Of a stretch of DNA of 64,000 nt, positions 42,437 through 50,272 are shown one piece after another. A program made the translations under genes and the position numbers. The notes under the pieces are model-generated. The model saw nothing but the letters and a program-made list of their open reading frames with translations. It ran no database searches and was not told the origin of the DNA. Within the stretch, counting starts at the first letter, position 1. The number at the start of each line of letters is the position of its first letter. This DNA comes from Pararhodobacter zhoushanensis (GTDB taxonomy: Bacteria; Pseudomonadota; Alphaproteobacteria; Rhodobacterales; Rhodobacteraceae): contig NZ_REEZ01000001.1 of the NCBI RefSeq assembly GCF_003990445.1, positions 872,358 to 936,357 on the forward strand. Direction: 5' to 3'.

Positions 42437-43317
42437 CAGAACTTCCCTTTCAGCATCTTGAAGGCATCGCCAAAGGAATCCATCAGCGCGGCGGGCAGGA
42501 TCACGGTTTGCTTGCCCTGACCCTCGGCGACCTTCTTCATCGCCTCAACCTGCGCCAGCGCGATCTGATACTGCGCGGCTTCAAGCCCGTTCTTGGCGAT
42601 CGCCTCGGCGATCACGCCGGTTGCGTAAGCCTCGGCATCGGCGGTGACGCGCTTGGCCTTGGCTTCCTGCTCGGCGGCGTAGAGCTGACCATCGGCGGCC
42701 AGCTCGACCGCGCGACGCTTGCCCTCGGCCTCGGTCACCGCGGCGCGGCGGGCGCGTTCGGCGTTGAGCTGTTGCAGCATTGCGGCGCGGGTGGCTTCGT
42801 CAAGGTTCACGTCCAGAAGTTCGGCGCGGGTGACGACGATGCCCCAGTCGTCAACCACATCGGCAATCGCCGCACCAATCTTCTGCGTCAGGCGGGCGCG
42901 GTTCGACTGCACCTCGTCCAGCTCCATCGTGCCGATCTCGGAACGGACGATACCCGCCACCGTGGTCAGGATCGCGGCGTCCACGTCGCGGATACGGTAG
43001 ACGGTCTTTTCCGGCTCCATGATGCGGTAGAATACCGAGGTTTCGACCTGCACCAGCACGTTGTCCGTGGTGATCGCGTCCTGGCGCTGGTTGGGCAGCT
43101 GACGCTCAAGGATCGACACCTTGTGCGCCACGGTGTCCACGAAGGGCACGATCAGGTTGATGCCGGGGCCAAGCACGGCGCGCAGGCGGCCAAAGCGTTC
43201 AACGACGTATTTCTGCGACTGGGGAACGATACGGACGCCCAGAAAAATCGAAATGATAATGAAGAGCGCGAGCAAGAGCAGCACAATGCTACCGCCGCCA
43301 ATGAAATCGAGGGGCAT
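42436..43317 (-). CDS. SPFH/stomatin-like membrane protein (QmcA type)
   Basis: 293 residues. N-terminal membrane helix (SIVLLLLALFIIISIFLGV), then SPFH domain with VRIVPQSQKYVVERFGRLRAVLGPGINLIVPFVD (about 25-60) and a long helix rich in Glu/Ala/Arg (about 180-250, ARRAAVTEAEGKRRAVELAADGQ). Forms oligomeric membrane scaffolds. Start ATG 43317 has GGAG at proper spacing; ATG 43368 is less likely. Operon with the nfeD-like gene. Confidence 0.92.
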   Translation of the reverse strand: MPLDFIGGGSIVLLLLALFIIISIFLGVRIVPQSQKYVVERFGRLRAVLGPGINLIVPFVDTVAHKVSILERQLPNQRQDAITTDNVLVQVETSVFYRIMEPEKTVYRIRDVDAAILTTVAGIVRSEIGTMELDEVQSNRARLTQKIGAAIADVVDDWGIVVTRAELLDVNLDEATRAAMLQQLNAERARRAAVTEAEGKRRAVELAADGQLYAAEQEAKAKRVTADAEAYATGVIAEAIAKNGLEAAQYQIALAQVEAMKKVAEGQGKQTVILPAALMDSFGDAFKMLKGKF

Positions 43318-43502
43318 GAAAGGCTCCGGGGTCAAGGGCTGTGGGATCGGAACGTCGTCTGGTTTCACATCACGGCCAAAATTGATCTTAACGGCAGCAG
43401 TATGGGCGCTGCGGGGGCAAAGGGGAAGAGGCGGCGCTTGCAGGTTTGGCCGCGTCCCTATAGGGAACGGTGCAAATCCCCGTTATTTTTGGAGTGACCG
43501 TC

Positions 43503-45158
43503 ATGGCCTCGTATCAGTATGTCTATCACATGGATGGTGTGTCCAAGACCTATCCCGGCGGCAAGAAGTGCTTCGAGGACATCAACCTGAACTTCCTGCC
43601 CGGTGTGAAAATCGGTGTCGTCGGCGTCAACGGCTCGGGTAAATCCACCCTGCTGAAGATCATGGCCGGCATGGACAAGGACTTCAAAGGCGAAGCCTGG
43701 GCCGCCAAGGGCGCCAAGGTCGGCTATCTGGCGCAGGAGCCGTATCTGGACCCGGCGCTGGACGTGAAGGGCAACGTCATGCTGGGCGTCGCCAAGCAGC
43801 AGGCCATTCTGGACCGCTACAACGAACTGGCGATGAACTACTCGGACGAGACCGCCGACGAGATGGCAACGCTGCAGGACGAGATCGACGCGCAGAACCT
43901 GTGGGAGCTGGAAGCCACCGTTGGCGTCGCCATGGACGCGCTGCGCTGCCCGCCGGATGACGCGGATGTCGAGTCGCTCTCGGGCGGGGAACGTCGCCGC
44001 GTGGCGCTGTGCAAGCTGCTGCTGGAAGCGCCCGACATGCTGCTGCTCGATGAGCCGACCAACCACCTTGACGCGGAATCCATCGCCTGGCTGCAAAAAC
44101 ACCTGATCGCCTACAAAGGCACGATCCTGATCGTCACCCACGACCGCTATTTCCTCGATGACATCACCTCGTGGATCCTTGAGCTGGATCGCGGGCGCGG
44201 CATTCCCTACGAGGGTAACTATTCCGCGTGGCTGGCCCAGAAGGCCAAGCGCATGCAGCAGGAAGCCCGCGAGGACAAATCCAAGCAAAAAGCGCTGGAG
44301 AAGGAACTCGAGTGGATCCGCTCGGGTGCCAAGGCCCGTCAGGCCAAGGGCAAGGCCCGTATCGCGCGCTACAACGATATGGCCGGTCAGACCGTGCTGG
44401 AACGCGCCACCAACGCGCAGATCATCATCCCCAACGGCGAGCGTCTGGGCAACAAGGTGATCGAGGTCGTCGGCCTGAAAAAGCACATGGGCGACAAGCT
44501 GTTGATCGAAGATCTCAGCTTCACCGTGCCGCCGGGGGCCATCGTCGGGGTGATCGGCCCGAACGGCGCCGGGAAATCGACGCTGTTCCGCATGATCACC
44601 GGCGGCGAAGCGCCCGATGAAGGCACGATCGAACTGGGCAACACGGTGCAGCTGTCCTATGTCGACCAGTCGCGCGATGCGCTCGATCCGGCCAAGACTG
44701 TCTGGGAAGAAGTGTCCGGCGGGTCCGAGATCATCCAGCTGGGCGACATGCAGATGAACAGCCGGGTCTATACCGGGGCGTTCAACTTCAAGGGCACCGA
44801 CCAGCAGAAGAAGGTCGGATTGCTGTCAGGCGGTGAGCGCAACCGCGTGCACATGGCCAAGCTCTTGCGCTCGGGCGGCAACGTGCTGCTGCTCGATGAG
44901 CCGACCAACGATCTGGACGTCGAGACGCTGCAGGCGCTGGAATCGGCCATCGACGAATTCGCCGGCTGCGCAATCATCATCTCGCACGACCGTTTCTTCC
45001 TTGACCGTCTGTGTACGCACATCCTCGCCTTCGAGGGCGACGCGCATGTCGAGTGGTTCGAGGGCAACTTCGAAGACTACGAGCAAGACAAGATCCGCCG
45101 CCTTGGCCCCGACGCGCTGGAACCCAAGCGCGCCAAATACAAGCGCTTCTCGCGCTGA
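43503..45158 (+). CDS. ettA: Energy-dependent translational throttle protein EttA (ABC-F)
   Basis: 551 residues, two ABC cassettes, no membrane helix. Binds the ribosomal E site and gates the first elongation step by ATP/ADP ratio. Walker A GVNGSGKST (about 38) and GPNGAGKST (about 351); signatures LSGGERRRVALCKLL and LSGGERNRVHMAKLL; Walker B with LLLDEPTNHLD and LLLDEPTNDLD. The EttA arm lies in the first cassette. Start ATG 43503, with GGAG upstream. Confidence 0.96.
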   Translation: MASYQYVYHMDGVSKTYPGGKKCFEDINLNFLPGVKIGVVGVNGSGKSTLLKIMAGMDKDFKGEAWAAKGAKVGYLAQEPYLDPALDVKGNVMLGVAKQQAILDRYNELAMNYSDETADEMATLQDEIDAQNLWELEATVGVAMDALRCPPDDADVESLSGGERRRVALCKLLLEAPDMLLLDEPTNHLDAESIAWLQKHLIAYKGTILIVTHDRYFLDDITSWILELDRGRGIPYEGNYSAWLAQKAKRMQQEAREDKSKQKALEKELEWIRSGAKARQAKGKARIARYNDMAGQTVLERATNAQIIIPNGERLGNKVIEVVGLKKHMGDKLLIEDLSFTVPPGAIVGVIGPNGAGKSTLFRMITGGEAPDEGTIELGNTVQLSYVDQSRDALDPAKTVWEEVSGGSEIIQLGDMQMNSRVYTGAFNFKGTDQQKKVGLLSGGERNRVHMAKLLRSGGNVLLLDEPTNDLDVETLQALESAIDEFAGCAIIISHDRFFLDRLCTHILAFEGDAHVEWFEGNFEDYEQDKIRRLGPDALEPKRAKYKRFSR

Positions 45159-45175
45159 GCTGGGCTGACGGCTTG

Positions 45176-45213
45176 ACGGCCCCGCGGGTGTGATCCCAGC
45201 GGGGCCGTTTTGC
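45176..45213 (+). terminator. Rho-independent terminator of ettA
   Basis: ACGGCCCCGC (45176-45185) pairs with GCGGGGCCGT (45199-45208), followed by TTTGC/TTTT, 17 bp after the stop. Confidence 0.88.
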
Positions 45214-45227
45214 TTTTGGGGATCCGG

Positions 45228-45296
45228 GTAGGGTGCGCTTCAGCGCACCGTATCGTGGAACGGCAGGCGCAGACGGTGCGCTGAAGCGCACCCTAC
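45228..45296. repeat. REP pair next to second RAYT, different core
   Basis: Two 22-bp units, 45228-45249 and inverted 45275-45296, spacer 25 bp. Each has GTAGGGTGCGCTT with dyad GGTGCGCTTCAGCGCACC. The outer GTAGGGTG is the same as in the REP at 1091 and 1359, but the palindrome core differs (GCGCTTCAGCGC versus GGGTTTCACCCC). It lies 25 bp past the RAYT stop. Confidence 0.9.
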
Positions 45297-45321
45297 CCCG
45301 CCTTCACCGGCAACCAGCCAA

Positions 45322-45804
45322 TCAGGCGGCACCATGCCGCACCGCAGGTCGCGGTGCACTGAGGGACAGCGGCCAGTCGACCGCCCGCGCCACCAGCCCA
45401 TGCGCGACCGGATCGTCCCAGCAGTAGCGCATATGCCGCTCGTAATCCGCTTCATCCCTGATGTGATGCTCCCAGAACCGCCGCTGCCAGATCGCCTTTT
45501 CCCGCCGCGCCGCATGGCTTGCGCGCTGCGCGCCAACCGCCAGCCCGCGCGAGAAGCGCGTCTTGATCGCTGCCCAGCGCAGGCTGTAATCGCCGTCCCC
45601 CGGCGGCAGCGTCCACAGCGCGTGCAGGTGGTCGGGCAGCACGACAAACGCGTCAATGCCAAAGGGCCGTTGGTTGCGTGTCTGCAAGACGGCTGCGCGC
45701 AGGCGATCCACCTCTCGCAGCAGCAGGTCGCCCCCCTGTTGCGCCAAGGAGACGGTGAAAAAGATACGGGCGCCGGTGGCGAAGGGGCGGTGATAGCATG
45801 ACAT
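45322..45804 (-). CDS. REP-associated tyrosine transposase (RAYT), second copy
   Basis: 160 residues. HUH-type motif in VVLPDHLHALW (about 55-65), then IWQRRFWEHHIRDEADYERHMRYCWDDPVAHGLV with the likely catalytic Tyr. Where the first RAYT (817-1362) has 23 extra residues from a REP pair, this one has a normal short Ala/Arg loop. Its REP pair lies just downstream, the classical REPtron order. ATG 45804 is the start; the frame ends with PAVRHGAA. Full-length by comparison. Confidence 0.88.
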   Translation of the reverse strand: MSCYHRPFATGARIFFTVSLAQQGGDLLLREVDRLRAAVLQTRNQRPFGIDAFVVLPDHLHALWTLPPGDGDYSLRWAAIKTRFSRGLAVGAQRASHAARREKAIWQRRFWEHHIRDEADYERHMRYCWDDPVAHGLVARAVDWPLSLSAPRPAVRHGAA

Positions 45805-45945
45805 CGCTCCACCGTTTCAGCCCGCAATGAACAAAGCGTTATCGCGCCAGAAGATATTTCTGCGACGCCGCCGAATCCCTCTTCCGGCAACGCCCGGCAG
45901 GCTCTATGCCAATCGAGTTATCCCCTCGTTCCAAAAGGTTATCCC

Positions 45946-46275
45946 ATGTCCCTGCGCTCAATGCGTATTGCTACTGCGGCTGCCATTCTTGCGGCGTTTG
46001 CCGCTCCGGTGTTTGCCGAAGACATCGTCTTCACCCTCAACAATGCCACCGCGACCGACGTGATGGAATTCTACGCGTCGCCGACCTCGGCTGACGATTG
46101 GGAAGACGACATTCTGGGTGCCGACATCCTTGGTGCCGGTCAGTCGGCCGAGGTCACCATACAGGGCGACCGTGGCTGCGACTACGATCTGCGCGCGGTT
46201 TTCGCGGACGAGACGGAAGTGACCGACTCGATCAACCTGTGCGAGACGAGCGATTACACCATCGTCGACGAATAA
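45946..46275 (+). CDS. Small acidic secreted protein, unrecognised
   Basis: 109 residues. Signal peptide of about 24 residues (RIATAAAILAAFAAPVFA). Mature part is acidic, predicted beta-rich, with GCDYDLRAVFADE and LCETSDYTIVDE giving one Cys pair that may form a disulfide. FTLNNATATDVMEFYASP at its start suggests an adhesin-like or carbohydrate-binding beta sandwich, but no family is certain. Own terminator downstream. Confidence 0.75.
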   Translation: MSLRSMRIATAAAILAAFAAPVFAEDIVFTLNNATATDVMEFYASPTSADDWEDDILGADILGAGQSAEVTIQGDRGCDYDLRAVFADETEVTDSINLCETSDYTIVDE

Positions 46276-46297
46276 GTCGGTCGCCTTCGACTGTCTC

Positions 46298-46326
46298 CGC
46301 CGCGCAGCACCCCTGCGCGGCGTTTT
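46298..46326 (+). terminator. Rho-independent terminator after small secreted protein gene
   Basis: CGCCGCGCAG-CACCC-CTGCGCGGCG stem followed by TTTT. Confidence 0.88.
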
Positions 46327-46395
46327 GCATTTCGGCGCAAGGCTTGTGCTGCGCCCCCTCGCCCCCCATCTTCTACTGTGAAGAGGAGGCTCATC

Positions 46396-46782
46396 ATGCC
46401 CTATACCATCGACCGTCTGTTCCCCGGCGCCGCCATTTCCGATATCGACGCCCGCACCCGCTCGGCCTTGCAAACCAAAGGGTTTGGCGTGCTGACCGAA
46501 ATCGACGTCAAGCAGACCATGAAAACCAAGATGGACAAGGACATGTCGGGCTACCGCATCCTGGGGGCTTGCAGCCCCGGCATGGCCTGGGCTGCCATCG
46601 GACTTGAGCCCAAGGTCGGCGCGATGCTGCCATGCAATGTGATCCTGCGCGAGGTCGAGGGCGGGGTCGAGGTTTCGGCGATTGACCCGGTGGCCTCGAT
46701 GTCGGCGATCGAGAACCCCGAGTTGCACGCGGTCGCCGGCAAGGTCCGCGACATGCTGGCCGAGGCGATCGCGGCGATCTGA
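46396..46782 (+). CDS. DUF302 domain protein
   Basis: 128 residues, one DUF302 domain: YTIDRLF...TRSALQTKGFGVLTEIDV, YRILGACSPGMAWAAIGLEPKVGAMLPCNVILRE and a C-terminal helix. Fold binds small ligands or tetrapyrroles in some members; role unknown. Start ATG 46396 with GAGGAGG upstream; the upstream ATG 46378 would bury this site. Confidence 0.88.
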   Translation: MPYTIDRLFPGAAISDIDARTRSALQTKGFGVLTEIDVKQTMKTKMDKDMSGYRILGACSPGMAWAAIGLEPKVGAMLPCNVILREVEGGVEVSAIDPVASMSAIENPELHAVAGKVRDMLAEAIAAI

Positions 46783-46790
46783 GTCAGAAA

Positions 46791-46895
46791 CGTATACGCT
46801 TTTTTGTGATCATCACGGAATGAGCGCAATAAGACGCAAATAAATCCAAAAACGTATACGAATCGTTGACAGACCTCCCTGTGCCGCCCTAGCGT
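46791..46895 (+). promoter_or_regulatory. GntR promoter region with two CGTATACG boxes
   Basis: Identical 8-bp palindromes CGTATACG at 46791-46798 and 46853-46860, both within AAACGTATACG, 62 bp apart (about six helical turns). TTGACA (46866-46871) and TAGCGT (46890-46895) form a plausible promoter with an 18-bp spacer. GTATAC cores are typical of FCD-class GntR operators; autoregulation with DNA looping is possible. Confidence 0.65.
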
Positions 46896-46914
46896 GCAGC
46901 ACAAGGAGGCCGCT

Positions 46915-47646
46915 ATGCAGGACCAGGACAACACCCAGTCGCAGACACTTCGGGCCGTGCTTGGCCTGCGCGGGCTGATCATCGACGGCTTGCTGGCCCC
47001 CGGCGCGCGGGTGGCCGAGCCGATGATCGTCGAGCGTTTCGGCGTCTCGCGCACCCCGGCCCGCGCCGCTTTGGCGCAACTGGCGGAAGAGGGACTGCTG
47101 GAGCGCCGCGAAACCTCGGGCTTTGCCGTCAAGGCCTATAGCGCGCAGGATATTTTTCAGGCCATCGAGATCCGCGGCACGCTGGAAGGCCTCGCCGCCC
47201 GCTATGCCGCCGAGGGCACGGTGCCCAAGGCGCTGCTGATGCGGATGCGCGCCTGTGTGGCCGAACTGGATGACGTGGTCGGCAACCTGTCGGCGGATGT
47301 GGACCAAAGCGATTACGTCCGCCTGAACGACGAATTTCATCGCCTGCTGATCGAGGCTTCGGGCAGCGAGATGGTCGCGCGCTCGCTCGACCGGATCAAG
47401 GCGCTGCCCTTCGCCGCGCCCAATGCCTTTGTGCAGTCGCTGGCGCTGGATCATGCCTCGGTCAAAAAGGTGCTGATCATGGCGCAAGAGCAGCACCGCG
47501 CCATTGTCGAGGCGATTGCACAGGGCCATGGCGCGCGCGCGCAAGCGCTGGCGCATGAGCATTCCTTCTGCGCCGCGCGCTATCTGGAATTGCTGCAAGC
47601 CCGCGATCACGCGATCCCCTGGGTGGCTGCGGGCACCGACGGCTAA
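46915..47646 (+). CDS. GntR family regulator, FCD class
   Basis: 243 residues. N-terminal winged HTH with LRGLIIDGLLAPGARVAEPMIVERFGVSRTPARAALAQLAEEGLLERRETSGFAV (about 18-75); C-terminal all-helical FCD domain with EIRGTLEGLAARYAAE, NDEFHRLL (metal-binding Asp/His), and the EQHRAIVEAIAQGH histidine. Start ATG 46915 after AAGGAGG. It is 38 bp before the GcvT/LigM-like gene and likely controls it and itself through the CGTATACG boxes. Confidence 0.92.
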   Translation: MQDQDNTQSQTLRAVLGLRGLIIDGLLAPGARVAEPMIVERFGVSRTPARAALAQLAEEGLLERRETSGFAVKAYSAQDIFQAIEIRGTLEGLAARYAAEGTVPKALLMRMRACVAELDDVVGNLSADVDQSDYVRLNDEFHRLLIEASGSEMVARSLDRIKALPFAAPNAFVQSLALDHASVKKVLIMAQEQHRAIVEAIAQGHGARAQALAHEHSFCAARYLELLQARDHAIPWVAAGTDG

Positions 47647-47684
47647 GGCCGCACCAAACCTAGTCTGACAACAAGGAGGCGGTC

Positions 47685-48956
47685 ATGACTGACCTGCAGG
47701 CCCTTCGGCGCACGCCCGAAGGCTATTTCACCACGCGCTGGGGACAGCCCGAATACACCGACTGGCAGGACGAGAGTCTGTCGTGGAAAGAGGGCTGTTA
47801 CATCGGCGACTGGTCGTTCCTGTGGGAGCGCCGGTTCCGGGGGCCGGATGTGTTGAAGTTGTTCTCGGACGTCTCGGTCAACAATTTCGACACTTTCGCC
47901 ATCGACCAGTCCAAGCACGTGATCCACACCGAGGAGTTCGGCAAGATCATCGCCGAGGGTGTGTTGACCCGGCTCAGCGACGATGAGGTGATGCTGTTCG
48001 GGCGCGGCACTTTCTGGGTGGACCACAAGCTGCGGCATGGCTCGTACAACGTGCAATCGCAGGCCGACGACTGGTTCAATTTTCAGGTTCAGGGGCCGGA
48101 CGCGATCCATGTCGTGGAAAAGGCCAGCGGCCAGTCGCTGCGCGACGTGAAGTTCATGCACAACGGCCATATCACCATCGCCGGGTGCAAGGTGCTGGCG
48201 CTGCGGCAGGGCATGGCGGGCGAGCTGGGGTTCGAGCTGCAAGGCGACATCAACCGCAGCGCCGAGGTGTATGAGGCGATTCTCGACGCCGGGCGTGACT
48301 TCGGTATCCGGCGGCTGGGCGGGCGCACCGCGTTCATCAACCATCTTGAGGCGTGTTTTCCCACCATCGTCACCGACTATCTGCCCGCAATCTTCGAGCC
48401 GTCTATGCAGGCCTATCTCGATGAATTCCGCGCAGCCCTGCCCGCCTTCGCCTCGACCTTCAATGTCGCGGGCAGCTTTGAAGGCGACCGGATTTCCGAC
48501 TGGTATCGCAGCCCGGTCGAGCTGGGCTGGGCCAACCGCATCCATCTGGGTCACGACTTTATCGGGCGGGACGCGCTGGCCGCAGAAAAGGCCAACCCGC
48601 GCCGGGTGATCCGCACGCTGGTGTGGAATCCCGAGGATGTATCGACGGTCTATACCTCTTTGTTCCAAAAGGACGGCCTGCCCTACGACTGGATGGAAAT
48701 GCCCCGGGATCAGCGCGGGTTCATGTATTGCGACCGGGTGATGCGCGAAGGGCGGGACATCGGCGCGACCACCTCGCGCGGGTATTCGTATTCATTCCGC
48801 GAAATGCTGTCGCTGGCCACCATCGATGTCGGCGAGGCCGAGATCGGCAGCGCGGTCAGCGTGCTGTGGGGCGCGCCCGGCAGACCCCAGATCGCCATCC
48901 GCGCAACCATCGCGCAGGCCCCTTTCAAGCAAGACAACCGGCGCGCTTCCTACTGA
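47685..48956 (+). CDS. GcvT/LigM-like folate-dependent demethylase
   Basis: 423 residues of the GcvT fold, in which a methyl or aminomethyl group moves to tetrahydrofolate. Folate-fold landmarks: FNFQVQGPDAIHVVEKASGQ (about 127), ALRQGMAGELGFELQGD (about 170), HLEACFPT, HDFIGRDALAAE (about 287) and TLVWNPEDV. The HDFIGRDAL and VWN-D pattern resembles aromatic O-demethylases LigM/DesA as much as glycine-cleavage T protein. No gcvH or gcvP is nearby, so glycine cleavage is unlikely. Co-transcribed with gntR; start ATG 47685 after AAGGAGG. Confidence 0.8.
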   Translation: MTDLQALRRTPEGYFTTRWGQPEYTDWQDESLSWKEGCYIGDWSFLWERRFRGPDVLKLFSDVSVNNFDTFAIDQSKHVIHTEEFGKIIAEGVLTRLSDDEVMLFGRGTFWVDHKLRHGSYNVQSQADDWFNFQVQGPDAIHVVEKASGQSLRDVKFMHNGHITIAGCKVLALRQGMAGELGFELQGDINRSAEVYEAILDAGRDFGIRRLGGRTAFINHLEACFPTIVTDYLPAIFEPSMQAYLDEFRAALPAFASTFNVAGSFEGDRISDWYRSPVELGWANRIHLGHDFIGRDALAAEKANPRRVIRTLVWNPEDVSTVYTSLFQKDGLPYDWMEMPRDQRGFMYCDRVMREGRDIGATTSRGYSYSFREMLSLATIDVGEAEIGSAVSVLWGAPGRPQIAIRATIAQAPFKQDNRRASY

Positions 48957-48977
48957 ACCAGAGCGGCAAGATATGTG

Positions 48978-48991
48978 TTGACAAAACAACT
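48978..48991 (+). promoter_or_regulatory. GTTG-N6-CAAC operator before ABC operon 2
   Basis: GTTGACAAAACAAC. Its reverse complement matches the two sites at 58018 and 58054 in all but one central base. It includes TTGACA (48979-48984), a good -35 for the operon whose first start codon is at 49049, so a bound repressor would block that promoter. Confidence 0.65.
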
Positions 48992-49048
48992 CGATCCGCC
49001 ATGCTGAAATCGTCAACGGTCAGCGACCGCAGACATTGGGAGGACTTC

Positions 49049-50215
49049 ATGAACACACCATCAAAGCGGCTTCTGGCCGCGCCGATCCTGCTTGCCCTGA
49101 TGGCAGGCAGCGCACCGGCAGATACCATCCGGGTCGGTGTTATCGCCCCGCTTTCCGGCCCCTTCGCGATCTGGGGTCAACAGTTCCAGCAAGCCATCGA
49201 GGTCTTTCAGGCCCAGAACGGCACCGAGGTCGGCGATCACACGATCGAGTTCCTGTACCGGGACTCGGGCGGGCCGAACCCCGATCAGAGCCGCGCCATG
49301 GCGCAGGAATTGCTGATCCGCGAGCAGGTCGATTACATCGGCGGGCTGGTCTTTACACCCAACGCTCTGGCCGTGGCCGAGCTGCTCACACAGTCGGAAA
49401 CGCCCGGCGTGATCTTCAACGCCGCGACGTCGATCATCACCCAGCAGTCCGACTATTTCGTGCGCACCGGCTTCACGCTGTGGCAGGTGACGGTACCAAT
49501 GGCCGACTGGGCGCTTGAGCAGGGGATCACCACGGCGGTTACGGCGGTGACCGATTATGGCCCCGGCATCGACGCCGAGAACGCCTTCCGCTCGGCCTTT
49601 GAGGCCGGTGGCGGCACCGTGCTGGACCAGATCCGCATGCCGATCTCGACCACCGATTTCGCGCCCTTCATGCAGCGTGTGCGCGATCAGTCGCCGCAGG
49701 CCGTCTTCGGCTTCCTGCCCGCAGGCCCGCCCACCTATGCCTTCACCCGCGCCTATAACGAGAACGATCTGCAGGGCGCCGGGATCACTTTCCTTGGCAC
49801 CGGCGAGACCGACGAGACCACGCTCGACGCGCTTGGCGATCAGGCGCTGGGGCTGCACACGGCCTATCACTACTCGGCCGCGCATGACTCGGCGATGAAC
49901 CACGCGTTCACCGCGATGCTGGCCGAGATGTATCCTGACAGCGTGGCGAACCTTGCCTCGGTCGGGGCCTATGACGGCGCCGCGCTGATCTATCACATGG
50001 TCGACGTGGCGGGCAGCGATGGCCCCGCGGCGATCGAAGCGGCCCGTGGCTATGCCTGGGAAAGCCCGCGCGGGCCGGTGTCGATTGACCCCGTCACCCG
50101 TCACATCACCCAGAACGTCTATATCCGCGAAGTCGATCACGACGAGAACGGTCGCCTGATCAACCGCGAGATTGCCACGATCGAGGCCGTGCCGGATCTC
50201 GGCCTGAGCCAGTAA
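49049..50215 (+). CDS. ABC transporter 2 substrate-binding protein (HAAT type)
   Basis: 388 residues. Signal peptide of about 24 residues (LLAAPILLALMAGSAPA). Mature start TIRVGVIAPLSGPFAIWGQQFQQAIEVFQAQNGTEVGD, as in aromatic-acid and urea-type binding proteins; LYRDSGGPNPDQSRAMAQELL and NAATSIITQQSDYFVRTGFT are ligand-pocket regions. Relatives near aryl-CoA ligases bind aromatic acids. Start ATG 49049 after GGGAGGA. Confidence 0.92.
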   Translation: MNTPSKRLLAAPILLALMAGSAPADTIRVGVIAPLSGPFAIWGQQFQQAIEVFQAQNGTEVGDHTIEFLYRDSGGPNPDQSRAMAQELLIREQVDYIGGLVFTPNALAVAELLTQSETPGVIFNAATSIITQQSDYFVRTGFTLWQVTVPMADWALEQGITTAVTAVTDYGPGIDAENAFRSAFEAGGGTVLDQIRMPISTTDFAPFMQRVRDQSPQAVFGFLPAGPPTYAFTRAYNENDLQGAGITFLGTGETDETTLDALGDQALGLHTAYHYSAAHDSAMNHAFTAMLAEMYPDSVANLASVGAYDGAALIYHMVDVAGSDGPAAIEAARGYAWESPRGPVSIDPVTRHITQNVYIREVDHDENGRLINREIATIEAVPDLGLSQ

Positions 50216-50228
50216 CGCCCTGACCCCG

Positions 50229-50252
50229 GGGCCGCCCGCGCAAGGGCGGCCC
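50229..50252 (+). terminator. Hairpin between substrate-binding and permease genes of operon 2
   Basis: GGGCCGCCC-GCGCAA-GGGCGGCCC, 13 bp past the stop, no U run. Same position as the hairpin in operon 1; likely tunes the ratio of binding protein to permease. Confidence 0.65.
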
Positions 50253-50272
50253 TTCACCGGCGGAAGCATTGC

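Noticed and set aside
42436-43317. HflK/HflC pair
   Set aside because: Only one SPFH gene, with an NfeD-like partner, which fits the QmcA/stomatin type.
47685-48956. Glycine-cleavage T protein (gcvT)
   Set aside because: No gcvH or gcvP is nearby, and the sequence has LigM-like features; the neighbours fit catabolic demethylation better.
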